A program made the translations under genes and the position numbers. From an uncultured Bacteroidia bacterium (GTDB lineage: Bacteria; Bacteroidota; Bacteroidia; Bacteroidales; UBA932): 64,000 nucleotides of DNA. The notes below the pieces were generated by a model. It was not told the origin of the DNA and ran no database searches. It saw only the letters and a list, made by a program, of their open reading frames with translations. The stretch covers positions 80,144 to 144,143 of the forward strand of contig CACZUR010000001.1 of assembly GCA_902784435.1 (NCBI GenBank), read 5' to 3'. Of this stretch, positions 25,728 to 33,155 are shown one piece after another (position 1 is the first letter of the stretch; each line of letters opens with the position of its first letter).

Positions 25728-26116
25728 AGCTCCGGAACCAGTTTTACCTCAATTTCCCGTTCACGCAGGTCCGTGAGCAGGGTGTCCTTTTTCAGGAACT
25801 GACCGTCGGGATCTTCGAAGGTCACGTACGGTCCCTTCCGGTTTCGGCCATAGGGAATCTTGACGGAACAGCGGCCGTCCGCTCCGGTGATGCCCAGTTC
25901 GAGGGGCTTTGCGTCGGCAAACTGCGCGGCGACGCCCAGGATGCGGATGCCCTCCAGCGGAGAGCCGTCCGCCTTCGACACCAGGGAGAAGCGCATGGGC
26001 GCTTCCCCGCCCTCCTCGTACTGGGGCATGGGCATCCGCGTTCCATAACACGCCTGAAACACGAAAATGGCCCCCGTGAGGGACACGCCTTTGAGAATCT
26101 TTCGCAAAAACTTCAT
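25724..26116 (-). CDS. Lipoprotein resembling the radical-SAM-associated putative lipoproteins
   Basis: A 130-residue lipoprotein. The leader FLRKILKGVSLTGAIFVFQACYGT, with the cysteine near residue 23, closely resembles the conserved start of a Bacteroidota family called radical-SAM-associated putative lipoprotein. The mature part is a small beta-sandwich-like domain (GSPLEGIRILGV, then GADGRCSVKIPYGRN) similar to carboxypeptidase-regulatory-like folds. No radical SAM gene is nearby, so the family call rests on remembered N-terminal similarity only. It is coupled to the downstream barrel protein. Confidence 0.6.
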   Translation of the reverse strand: MKFLRKILKGVSLTGAIFVFQACYGTRMPMPQYEEGGEAPMRFSLVSKADGSPLEGIRILGVAAQFADAKPLELGITGADGRCSVKIPYGRNRKGPYVTFEDPDGQFLKKDTLLTDLREREIEVKLVPEL

Positions 26117-26120
26117 AGGG

Positions 26121-26128
26121 CAAATATA
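26121..26128 (-). promoter_or_regulatory. -7 box of the lipoprotein/barrel operon
   Basis: TATATTTG on the minus strand, exact match to TAnnTTTG, 5 nt before the ATG at 26116. The transcript would be essentially leaderless. The -33 element is not clear. Confidence 0.5.
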
Positions 26129-26244
26129 CGTTTTTTCTTTTAAACCCTACTCCATGCGCATCCTTGCGTGCGTTTCTGGTGCTTGATAAAGGAATGTAAA
26201 ATCCGCTACATTTTCATATTTGGTCATGAATTTCCGGACGAACA

Positions 26245-26447
26245 GTGTCAAATGACCTTCCGTCCGGAAAAAGGGCCGAATTCCCGGACGGCGAGGACCG
26301 AATGGCGCACGCGGGCACGGAAATGCCCGGTTTGGTGTCCGGACGGCCCGAAATGAGGCACGCGGGCACGGAAACGCCCGGTTTGGTGTCCGGATGGCCC
26401 GAAATGAGGCACGCGGGCACGGAAACGACCGGTTTGGTGCCCGCGGT
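26245..26447 (-). repeat. 51-bp tandem repeat array (inverted relative to the other copies)
   Basis: The motif GCACGCGGGCACGG occurs at 26307, 26358 and 26409, exactly 51 bp apart, in near-identical units. Upstream, 26254-26300 is the reverse complement of the related 51-bp unit seen at 27840-27939 (CCGTCCGGGAATT..., then TTTTTCCGGACGG). The last unit runs to the stop codon of the GH28-like gene. With period 51 the array reads as 17-residue repeats in several frames, but no frame has a credible start, so I treat it as non-coding. It fills the 26117-26447 gap. Confidence 0.8.
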
Positions 26448-27563
26448 TTATCGGCTGCAGGTGCAGTCTGTAACCGTGATGGAGCGGAAGCCCTGGTCGT
26501 TCCAACTGACCACGGGCGTAAGGTTGCCGGTTAAGCCGGTTGCCGTAATGTTTTGCAGGGTAAGATCTTCGGCTACGGAACCCTCCCGAACGGATGTGGC
26601 CACAGGCGAAGAGAGCTTCTCCATGGAGAGATTCTGAAGCAGGATGTTCCGCATCACGCCTTCGGCCTTGCCCCAGGCACCGGGTTCCAGTGAAACCCCG
26701 AAGAGCATATTGCTCCGCCGGGCTTCGCCGCTGGTGCGGTGGGGATATACGCCGGGGCCGTAGAAATGGCTGTTCCGGATGGTCACTCCGTCACAAGGCA
26801 TGATGATGCGGATGCCGTTGCAGGAAGAGTTGATTTCGCAGTCCTCGATGAGCATCTTGTCCCAGTAGCCACCGGCGATGCTGTCGTCCCCGGTCTGGAA
26901 GGTGCAGCCACGGATGACTGCGTCCTGCGCGCCGCGGATGTGGATGCCGTCCCATCCTTCCGTGATGGTAATTCTCTCAAAAACAGGCTTTTCCAGGGCG
27001 TAGCCCAAAAAGGCATAATTGGCGGCACAGGTGATGTTTACATCCTTCATCCGGAAACGGGCTGCCTCCGCTACAAGGATGGTATGCGGGCCGCGCATAC
27101 CTTCTTCTCCACGCGCATCAAATACATGGCGTCCGTCGATGGTACCGGGGCCGCTGATGGAGGCATCGGCCACGCCATCCCCGATGATGAACGCTTTCAT
27201 CCACTGACGGTCGTTTACGCAATTGGAATTGGCGGTACCGTTGCCGCTGTCGTAGCGGGTGAGATCGTGCTTGGGGATATAGGGCTCATAGGCGTCCGGG
27301 TTGTCCAGCCCCTGCAATACGGCTCCGTCCATCAGGAATAGCTCTACGCCGTTCCGAAGGTAGAGGGTGGCCGACCGGCATGTCCCTGCCGGGATTACCA
27401 CGCGGCCTCCACCTGCAGCGGAACACTGGTCCATGGCCTGCTGGATGGCCTGGGTGCAGACCTGGCCGTCTGCAGCGCCAAAATCGGCGATGTTGAAAAC
27501 ACGCTTCGGTTGGGACGTGCAGGAGACTGCCAGAAGGATCAGGAATGGGATGATTCTTTTCAT
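26448..27563 (-). CDS. GH28-like right-handed beta-helix lipoprotein
   Basis: A 371-residue exported protein. The start at 27563 precedes a lipoprotein signal (FLILLAVSCTSQ, cysteine near residue 16). The mature protein opens FNIADFGAADGQVCTQAIQQAM and GGGRVVIPAGTCRSATLYLRNGVELFL, the N-terminal pattern of family 28 polysaccharide hydrolases and related pectin-active beta-helices. The catalytic region has GWDGIHIRG and QTGDDSIAGG, so the Asp pair is present, but the usual GHG is replaced by SCNGIRI. It probably acts on plant or host polysaccharide, though activity is uncertain. It is flanked on both sides by 51-bp repeats. Confidence 0.8.
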   Translation of the reverse strand: MKRIIPFLILLAVSCTSQPKRVFNIADFGAADGQVCTQAIQQAMDQCSAAGGGRVVIPAGTCRSATLYLRNGVELFLMDGAVLQGLDNPDAYEPYIPKHDLTRYDSGNGTANSNCVNDRQWMKAFIIGDGVADASISGPGTIDGRHVFDARGEEGMRGPHTILVAEAARFRMKDVNITCAANYAFLGYALEKPVFERITITEGWDGIHIRGAQDAVIRGCTFQTGDDSIAGGYWDKMLIEDCEINSSCNGIRIIMPCDGVTIRNSHFYGPGVYPHRTSGEARRSNMLFGVSLEPGAWGKAEGVMRNILLQNLSMEKLSSPVATSVREGSVAEDLTLQNITATGLTGNLTPVVSWNDQGFRSITVTDCTCSR

Positions 27564-27637
27564 GTGTAACAGTTCGCGGAATACTGGGGCATTAGATATC
27601 TTCTCTGTTGCTTCTCCCAACTGTTCCGGCTTACCTG

Positions 27638-27668
27638 CAAAAATAATCATATTTTTGAGAGTGTACAA
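27638..27668 (-). promoter_or_regulatory. Promoter of the GH28-like gene
   Basis: On the minus strand TTG (27666-27668), 20-nt spacer, TATTTTTG (27638-27645). The expected leader is about 70 nt. This excludes the longer in-frame start at 27719, which lies upstream of the promoter. Confidence 0.7.
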
Positions 27669-27672
27669 CCAT

Positions 27673-27939
27673 CCTTGCTGGCGTGGGCACAATTGGTTGA
27701 TTGATAGTCTATTATACAATTATCCCCCAGCAGAACGGCTGGGGGATAATTACATAATTAACTGATTTTGAGACGCTTGCCTCCACGGGCCATTGAACCT
27801 TTCCCTACCTTCTGCGGTTCATACTCGCAGGCCGTTTTCACCGTCCGGGAATTTGGCCCTTTTTCCGGATGGAACGTCCTTTTGACCCTCGCCGTCCGGG
27901 TTTTGAACCGTTTTTCCGGACGGAAAGCCTTTTGGAGCA
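27673..27939 (+). repeat. Dispersed hairpin-bearing repeat, copy A
   Basis: About 190 bp here are closely similar to 34092-34290. Both share the order GGTTGATTGATAGTCTATTA, a hairpin, CTGATTTTGAGACGCTTGCC, and CCGTTTTCACCGTCCGGGAA. The hairpin in copy A is ATTATCCCCCAGC with its perfect complement across a 6-nt loop (about 27724-27755). It is followed by two tandem 51-bp units (27839-27889 and 27890-27940). Short open frames inside are not credible genes. It covers most of the 27564-28046 gap. Confidence 0.8.
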
Positions 27940-27964
27940 GCACGGTTTGTCGGTTTTCGACAAA
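27940..27964 (+). repeat. 25-bp palindromic direct repeat, left copy
   Basis: GCACGGTTTGTCGG followed by TTTTCGACAAA. It matches 31006-31030 at 24 of 25 positions and in the same orientation; the 25 bases after it are also loosely similar (ATCTAT..., CTATAAA). Each copy can fold as TTTGTCG(G)/(C)CGACAAA. The two copies flank the NYN, AbiEi-NTase and two unknown genes. Confidence 0.75.
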
Positions 27965-28046
27965 TCTATTTAAGGCTATAAAAAAGCACGTTCTCAGACT
28001 CCTAATTCAGCAAAAACTGCATATAAGTGGGATGCGCGACAAAAGA

Positions 28047-28784
28047 CTACTCATCGGTTTCTTTCTGAGGTTCTTTATTGTCATTATCTCTATGCCTCTT
28101 TTTCTGATAATACAGAGGAATACTTGCCAATCCGTCAATATGCTCAAAAAGATTGTTTTCGACATGTGATGAGTGCATCGGGTCAAGAACGAAGTCTATG
28201 CCTTCACGCCTTGCCAGTTTTGCCGCAGGGACAAAATCAGAATCTCCGGAGATTAATACAATCTTGTCAACAAACCTCTTTAATGCTAAAGAGGCGATAT
28301 CAACACCTATCTTCATATCAATGCCCTTTTGATGCATGTCATAATACACGTCACTTTCCTTCAAATCGTCAACCGTGGTTTCACGCTTGAGTAGGGCTGT
28401 TGAAGCCCTGTCATATAGAATCCAGCGTCTTCCTTCCTTAATGGTTCCAAGCCGCAGAGCAACTTTCCTTTGTCGTTTCAATTCCTCAAAGACTGATTTC
28501 ATTGTGATAGCCTCAGAAGTCTTTGAGAAATCAATACACCTTCCGGAAATTGGATTGTGTACCTTCTTTTCAAACGGGACGCAATCATAATAGAAGATAC
28601 GATAGAGGTAATTGTTATCGCCCACGTGTGAATGAGCGATTGTGTACAAGTCCTTAACAATAGTTTCTGGAGTTTTACTTCTATCCCTGTTGTATAGGGT
28701 GTTGTACCGTTTCATAAAATAGCCACCATCAATCATGACGGCTACTCGAATAGGTGTAGAAGTGTACTTCTTGTTATGGTTCAT
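28047..28784 (-). CDS. NYN-domain (PIN-like) ribonuclease protein
   Basis: A 245-residue protein of the NYN/DUF88 group in the PIN-like nuclease superfamily. The acidic metal-binding positions are visible: VAVMIDGGYF near residue 15, a middle GIDMKIGVDIASLAL block near residue 155, and KIVLISGDSDFVPAAKLAR near residue 175. Such proteins cleave RNA and often sit in defence or toxin contexts. The C-terminal 20 residues are highly charged (KKRHRDNDNKEPQKETDE). The 190-nt leader region up to 28972 has a GCCTTTGG/CCAAAGGC inverted repeat (28805-28812 with 28851-28858). Composition is AT-rich relative to the core genes. Confidence 0.88.
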   Translation of the reverse strand: MNHNKKYTSTPIRVAVMIDGGYFMKRYNTLYNRDRSKTPETIVKDLYTIAHSHVGDNNYLYRIFYYDCVPFEKKVHNPISGRCIDFSKTSEAITMKSVFEELKRQRKVALRLGTIKEGRRWILYDRASTALLKRETTVDDLKESDVYYDMHQKGIDMKIGVDIASLALKRFVDKIVLISGDSDFVPAAKLARREGIDFVLDPMHSSHVENNLFEHIDGLASIPLYYQKKRHRDNDNKEPQKETDE

Positions 28785-28972
28785 ATTCGAGTGATAAAAA
28801 AATGGCCTTTGGGTAAGGCAAGGACGTTATAAAGAAAGGTCCAAGCTTGGCCAAAGGCTTAATTCTGTTTTACAAAGATGGAAATAATTTATGAGAAATA
28901 CTACAATTAGTCATTATTTTTTACTTACTATTCATTCTAGTGCAGCGATTCCCTAAAATGGATACAGCCAAT

Positions 28973-29743
28973 TCAGGCTCTCTCATACACCAAGTATTTT
29001 TCTCTCTCTACCGACTGTCTGGCACAGGTTTTAAGGGACTCTTCCGGGACAAGGTCAACGGGGCGGCCAGCGGCTTTTTCCAGTTGATTTACCAGGTCAG
29101 AGAAAGCCATATTGCCCATATGGGCTGACTTATCCATCGTGACAAGGAGATTGATCTCACTGCCAGGTTTTTCTTCCATTCGGGCGAAGGATCCGAACAC
29201 CCATGCATTGAGAACAGGACTTGTTGAGAGGACATCACAGATGCTTTTGACTGTTGATAGTCTGTCTTTATCAATCTTGGAGAGAATCTCATTCACCTCA
29301 TCTTTTTTGCCTTTACGGGCGGCATAGCGTGTAAGACGAGAGGTGTTGACAGTGTATCCCTCCATAGTCCTCTGAAACATCTGTATGGAATCCTGAAGAC
29401 TGGGTTTACGGTATTCCTTATCTGAGATCCGGTCTACCATCAATTTCTCTATTGTAGGGACAGGAATGCCGTTCTCTTGATACACCGGAGCCTCAGATGT
29501 AAAAGACTTTACCAGTATGAAATCGTGGATGTCTTCTATCATAAGATATGCTTTTCTGATATCCACCACATCTGGATAATGCTTCTTGAGCACCTTCACC
29601 GTTTTCTCAATATCACCTCTAGACACCTCTACAATAAGGTTTCTTGGCTGCTGGACAATGCAGTGATTCATACCTTCGCATTCCTCAACAAGGATGTGAC
29701 ATACATCCTTCATCAGAGGCGTAATATGCACGTGATATTCCAT
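28973..29743 (-). CDS. AbiEi-like region fused to a MNT-type nucleotidyltransferase
   Basis: About 256 residues. The C-terminal third carries WVFGSFARMEEKPGSEINLLVTMD, matching the GSxARG...SDxDLLV active site of minimal nucleotidyltransferases; the second acidic position is Asn (EINL), which may weaken catalysis. The N-terminal part (residues about 5-150) includes GIPVPTIEKLMVDRISDKEY and NTSRLTRYAARKGK, resembling the C-terminal half of AbiEi-type antitoxin/regulators. A plausible reading is a single-chain type IV toxin-antitoxin-like protein. I chose the ATG at 29743 because a -7 box ends at 29761; an ATG-equivalent at 29791 lies upstream of it. It is divergent from two unknown genes. Confidence 0.7.
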   Translation of the reverse strand: MEYHVHITPLMKDVCHILVEECEGMNHCIVQQPRNLIVEVSRGDIEKTVKVLKKHYPDVVDIRKAYLMIEDIHDFILVKSFTSEAPVYQENGIPVPTIEKLMVDRISDKEYRKPSLQDSIQMFQRTMEGYTVNTSRLTRYAARKGKKDEVNEILSKIDKDRLSTVKSICDVLSTSPVLNAWVFGSFARMEEKPGSEINLLVTMDKSAHMGNMAFSDLVNQLEKAAGRPVDLVPEESLKTCARQSVEREKYLVYERA

Positions 29744-29760
29744 TCTTCCGTACTTTTCTG

Positions 29761-29827
29761 CGAATTTACAATTTTTGGCAATAAATTGCAAATATTGCCA
29801 GAGATTTGATAGAAATATGTACCTTTG
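29761..29827. promoter_or_regulatory. Divergent promoter with operator-like palindrome
   Basis: For the minus-strand gene: TTG (29789-29791), 20 nt, TAAATTCG (29761-29768, one mismatch). For the plus-strand gene: TTG (29795-29797), 22 nt, TACCTTTG (29820-29827). Between and over both -33 elements lies TGGCAATA (29776-29783) - 9 nt - TATTGCCA (29793-29800), a perfect 8-bp inverted repeat. It is well placed to be an operator controlling both directions. Confidence 0.6.
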
Positions 29828-29853
29828 CAGAGGCGCAAACTATTCAACGCATT

Positions 29854-30384
29854 ATGGGAAGATATATTTTAACCGGTATCATATACAAGGTTCAATTCTC
29901 AAAGAATGCCCTTGATAATATCAAGGAGGAGGCCTTCAAAAAGAAGTTTAGCCAGAAACTCTTTGACTACAACACATTTGAGGAGGGTTTTATACAACTT
30001 TCCTCCAATATATCAGGAGAGGTAATCGCTAAACTTCGCTCCCTAATCATTGACAGCCTTGGCGTTGGTTATGAAAAAGAGAATGAAAAAGACCTTTATT
30101 GTCGAATCGTTGGTTCTTCCACTGATGAACTCATATATTTAGCTGAATCGCGAAAGTATTATACATTCTTTGACTATTCTAGGGATTGGATGGTATTTTT
30201 GGAAGACAGATCAGTGCTTACCACATTTCACTATTTCGGGATTTATGTTACGGATATGAAGTTTTATCCCATGAATCAAGGTGACCATGAGATTGTAAGA
30301 AAAATGGATCGCCTCATTAGCCTCAACGCGTCTGATGAGTGCAAACCTTATACTGGACTAATCAGTTCAATTATAACACTTTAG
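29854..30384 (+). CDS. Unrecognised protein, first of a two-gene unit
   Basis: About 176 residues with no signal peptide or membrane segment, so it is probably cytoplasmic. I recognise no family. The sequence is rich in aromatic residues (YYTFFDYSRDWMVFLEDRSV) and mixes alpha and beta segments. The start at 29854 is set by the -7 box at 29820-29827; the earlier in-frame ATG at 29806 lies upstream of that box. Two bases separate its stop from the next gene, so the two are an operon. It is AT-rich, divergent from the AbiEi-NTase gene, and inside a stretch flanked by direct repeats, which suggests an acquired module, possibly of defence type. Confidence 0.7.
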   Translation: MGRYILTGIIYKVQFSKNALDNIKEEAFKKKFSQKLFDYNTFEEGFIQLSSNISGEVIAKLRSLIIDSLGVGYEKENEKDLYCRIVGSSTDELIYLAESRKYYTFFDYSRDWMVFLEDRSVLTTFHYFGIYVTDMKFYPMNQGDHEIVRKMDRLISLNASDECKPYTGLISSIITL

Positions 30385-30386
30385 TG

Positions 30387-30992
30387 ATGGAATATAGCCA
30401 GCAGTACAGTATAATTCTTGATCTTGAAACCAGACTCTTGAAAAGAAATCTGGCTCTTGGTTATGTAGACTCAGATCTGCATATCAGCAAATATGCGTTG
30501 CAACAACTTCATCAGATGTTTCCGAGCACATTGTACGATGTTACTGAAACGCTATTCAGTTATGTTTTTTCCTTAAAAAGAGATATCCCCGCAAAGGACA
30601 TCCTGGTATTGAGAAATTCAGTTCGTTTATTGATGGGTTTACCCGAGGATGATATCTCGGATGCTTTGAAAGGTCTTATAAATTCTAGTTTGGCGGAATT
30701 GGTTGCCTTCGCACAGAAACGGTATGTATTATGGTTTGCACCGAGATATGATACATTAAGATGGAGGACATATAAAGCATCACTGTCTGTCTATCGTTCT
30801 CCTGATTGTAAGTACCCCGACTCCTTAGAAGTCGAAAGGGGTGGTATTCAGATTTACCTTTCAGACGATTTCTTCGCTGGTGAACTATATGGAGCGTTAC
30901 ATCTTCTTGAAAACCCTTTAAGGAAGATATTGAGTGACAGTATGTACAAAAATATAATCAGTGTCCGCATTGAGGATAGTAATGAGAAGTAA
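30387..30992 (+). CDS. Unrecognised protein, second of a two-gene unit
   Basis: A 201-residue protein without signal peptide or membrane helices and without a family I can name. The N-terminal half is predicted mainly helical (LDLETRLLKRNLALGYVDSD, LHQMFPSTLYDVTETLFSYV); the C-terminal half has more strands (GGIQIYLSDDFFAGELYG). The ATG at 30387 follows the stop of the upstream gene after 2 nt; an in-frame codon at 30339 would overlap that gene and is less likely. The pair was presumably acquired together. Co-occurrence across genomes would be the best clue to function. Confidence 0.7.
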   Translation: MEYSQQYSIILDLETRLLKRNLALGYVDSDLHISKYALQQLHQMFPSTLYDVTETLFSYVFSLKRDIPAKDILVLRNSVRLLMGLPEDDISDALKGLINSSLAELVAFAQKRYVLWFAPRYDTLRWRTYKASLSVYRSPDCKYPDSLEVERGGIQIYLSDDFFAGELYGALHLLENPLRKILSDSMYKNIISVRIEDSNEK

Positions 30993-31005
30993 TTCTTTTG
31001 TAGCC

Positions 31006-31030
31006 GCACGGTTTGTCGGTTTCCGACAAA
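31006..31030 (+). repeat. 25-bp palindromic direct repeat, right copy
   Basis: Matches 27940-27964 at 24 of 25 positions. The one change makes the stem perfect: TTTGTCGG-TTT-CCGACAAA, 8 bp with a 3-nt loop. It begins 14 nt after the stop of the second unknown gene. Confidence 0.75.
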
Positions 31031-31296
31031 ATATCTATATTTCCTCTATAAATCCAATCTTCGCACAGCACAGACGTTTCCAGCGAGATATACAGCTGTC
31101 CCAAACCCATCAGGGAGCCACCTCGCGATGCGTATCGCGAGTGTAAAAGGGAGATAATAAAACAATTTCCTCTTCGGGCTCTATGGCCACACACTGGCGT
31201 CCTAAGCCGCATAAAGCGTGAGTCAGTTTGAGAACGGGGTCGAACCACCACAAATATAGTGACCTTACAGTATGCGGTATATATTGGACCGACCGA
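31031..31296. other. IS110 right-end flank without a gene
   Basis: No convincing gene between the direct repeat and the transposase stop. It holds a perfect 8-bp hairpin (CTCGCGAT-GCGT-ATCGCGAG, 31122-31141) and a minus-strand TATATTTG box (31251-31258) pointing out of the element. The exact end of the IS cannot be set from one copy. Confidence 0.45.
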
Positions 31297-32439
31297 TTAC
31301 TCGGAAGGGACAATATCGGGCGTGAAGTCCCTGTACGGGACATTGTCATGAAGGATATACCAGACGGCCGTCAGCATCTTTCGAGCGATGGCGACCTGAA
31401 CCTTCATTTTGTTCTTGTGCCGCACGGTGCACTGAATATAGCTGAAGCGATTGTAGAAGCAGTTCTGGGTTTTGCTGGCCGCCCAGGAGCATTCAATAAG
31501 CGTTTTCCGCAAATACTTGTTGCCGTGAGTTACTCTCCTCGACTTGATTTTTCCGGCACTCTCCTCATTGCGGGGCTTGAGTCCTGCCCAAGAGACAAGA
31601 TGAGCTGCGGTCTGAAAGGCGTCCATATTGGTTCCCACTTCGGCAATAATGGCCGTGGCGGAACGGGCTTGTACGCCCGGAATGGTCTGAAGGTTGGCGT
31701 ACTGCTTGGGGAAGTACTGTTTGCAAATCTCATCCATCTTGGCCTGACATTCATCCTTGTGCCGCTGTGCAAGCTCAACTTCTTCGCGAAGTTGGCTTAT
31801 GGTATCTATATCGGCTGCGGTGATGACGCCGGAAAGGGCACTGACAAGGACATCTTTACCAAGACGGTTGACTGTACGGCCATGTATATGCTTGACGAGT
31901 TCTTCAGAATCGGTCTTGCCTTCACTGATGAGACGGACAATCTCTTGATAGGCCTTCCCCCTGGTGGTGGATACATAGTTGCTGATGCGGATATTGCACC
32001 GTTGGAGGGCCGCATCCAACTTGGTCAGCTTATACACGATATCCTTCGACAGGTCGAAAATACGCCTGTCATACTGACGCAGTTGCTGGATAAGTTCATC
32101 AGGGACATAGCTCCCCTTGATAAGTTCTTTCTGGAGGCAAGTGGCTATCCACTCTGCATCCTTCACGTCACTCTTCTTTCCAGGCAACTGCTTGATGAAG
32201 AAAGGGTTCACTAGCCGAAGTGCAACGTACGGCTCAAGAATACGCCATACCGGCATCCAGTAGATACTGGTGCTTTCCATGGCGGCCTCTTCCACGCCAT
32301 AATCCACCATCACTCCGGCCATCTGTTCCAACTCAGGTGTCAGAACACCGAACTTTGATTGAAAAACTACTCCGTCTTCGTCCACAATACAAAGAAATAC
32401 ACTATCTTTGTGGACGTCAAGACCGCTAACACGTCTCAT
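31297..32439 (-). mobile_element. IS110-family transposase (apparently intact)
   Basis: A 380-residue IS110-type recombinase. The N-terminal RuvC-like DEDD domain shows VSGLDVHKDSVFLCIVD, an AAMESTSIYWMPV block and GKKSDVKDAEWIA. The C-terminal Tnp_20 domain has IPGVQARSATAIIAEVG, HLVSWAGLKPRNEESAGK and THGNKYLRKTLIECSWAA, including the conserved serine region. The start at 32439 is the ATG directly before RRVSGLD. No frameshift is visible, so the element may be active. IS110 elements insert through a bridge RNA encoded next to the transposase and lack classical inverted repeats, so the ends are not delimited here. Confidence 0.93.
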
Positions 32440-32533
32440 AGGGCACAAAAATTTTGAGGCATAGACCTCGTTGAACATGAACACATTGTGGCGTATCCGT
32501 GAGGAATAAAACGACCACTTGCCTACAAAGATA
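32440..32533 (-). ncRNA. Candidate IS110 bridge RNA region
   Basis: IS110-group elements carry a structured non-coding RNA in the end upstream of the transposase. Here a minus-strand -7 box TATCTTTG (32526-32533) would start a transcript near 32520 and run about 80 nt through non-coding sequence to the transposase ATG at 32439. I see the promoter and the space but did not resolve the two target-binding loops, so this is an inference from family knowledge. Confidence 0.35.
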
Positions 32534-32590
32534 ACGTGTTACGGTCTTGATTTTTATCCCTACTGGCGTAAAAATCCCAAGATTTTTATG

Positions 32591-32598
32591 TAAGTTTG
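32591..32598 (+). promoter_or_regulatory. -7 box of the PNPOx-fold lipoprotein gene
   Basis: TAAGTTTG, an exact TAnnTTTG match 37 nt before the ATG at 32636. No TTG at ideal distance. Confidence 0.45.
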
Positions 32599-32635
32599 AG
32601 AAGATATTCAAGTTCCATAACAAGAAGAAACAACA

Positions 32636-33154
32636 ATGAAAAGATCCTTATTGTCGATAGCCGTTTTGCTATCCATTTTCGCCTGTGCGCCCAAGGGCCA
32701 GCAGAAAGTTGGGCAGCAGTCTGTCAATCCGGCCGAGTATCAGTCCAATAACCAAGACAACATGCAACAAGTCAGAGATTTCCTGCACAAGGCAGGCGTT
32801 TATTTCCTTGCTACCGTGGACGGCGACCAGCCCGAGGTCCGTCCCTTCGGCACCGCCGAAATCATTGAGGGTAAGCTCTATATCCAGACCGGCCACGTGA
32901 AGAATGTCGCCAAACAGATTGCCGCCAATCCGAAGGTGGCCATCTGTGCCTATGACGGCGAGCGCTGGCTGCGGGTCAAGGCCACCCTGGTGGAAGACCC
33001 CAGAGTGGAAGTGAAAAAGGCCATGCTGGATGCCAACCCCGGCCTCCGCTCCATGTACGACGAGAACGACGACAATACCGCCGTCTATTTCCTCAAGGAC
33101 GCCAAGGCCACCATCAGTTCCTTCACGGCCGCTCCCGTAGAGATTGATTTCTGA
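32636..33154 (+). CDS. Lipoprotein with a pyridoxamine-5'-phosphate-oxidase-like (FMN split barrel) domain
   Basis: A 172-residue protein. Residues 1-17 form a lipoprotein signal (LLSIFACAPKG, cysteine at 17). The rest is a PNPOx-type split barrel: VRDFLHKAGVYFLATVDGDQPEVRPFGTAEIIEGKLYIQTG, KNVAKQIAANPKVAICAYDGERWLRVKATLVED. Most such proteins are cytoplasmic flavin or heme binders, so a lipid anchor is unusual. The likely role is flavin-dependent reduction or cofactor binding in the periplasm; the substrate is unknown. The next gene starts 1 nt after its stop. Confidence 0.85.
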   Translation: MKRSLLSIAVLLSIFACAPKGQQKVGQQSVNPAEYQSNNQDNMQQVRDFLHKAGVYFLATVDGDQPEVRPFGTAEIIEGKLYIQTGHVKNVAKQIAANPKVAICAYDGERWLRVKATLVEDPRVEVKKAMLDANPGLRSMYDENDDNTAVYFLKDAKATISSFTAAPVEIDF

Positions 33155-33155
33155 C

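Noticed and set aside
25724-26116. A complete radical-SAM peptide-modification system around the putative associated lipoprotein
   Set aside because: No radical SAM enzyme or precursor peptide is encoded nearby; only the lipoprotein-like leader is seen.
26300-26447. Possible CRISPR array
   Set aside because: The 51-bp units are contiguous copies with no unique spacers, and no cas genes are present.
27758-27943. Small minus-strand frame of 61 codons in repeat copy A, with a relative in copy B
   Set aside because: It is made of the dispersed repeat, its frame is not kept between copies, and it has no promoter or start context.
29806-29853. Earlier ATG for the first unknown gene
   Set aside because: It lies upstream of the -7 box at 29820-29827, so it would not be in the transcript.
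31230-31256. tRNA gene suggested by a T-loop-like GGTTCGA on the minus strand
   Set aside because: No acceptor stem, anticodon arm or CCA-proximal end could be fitted around it.
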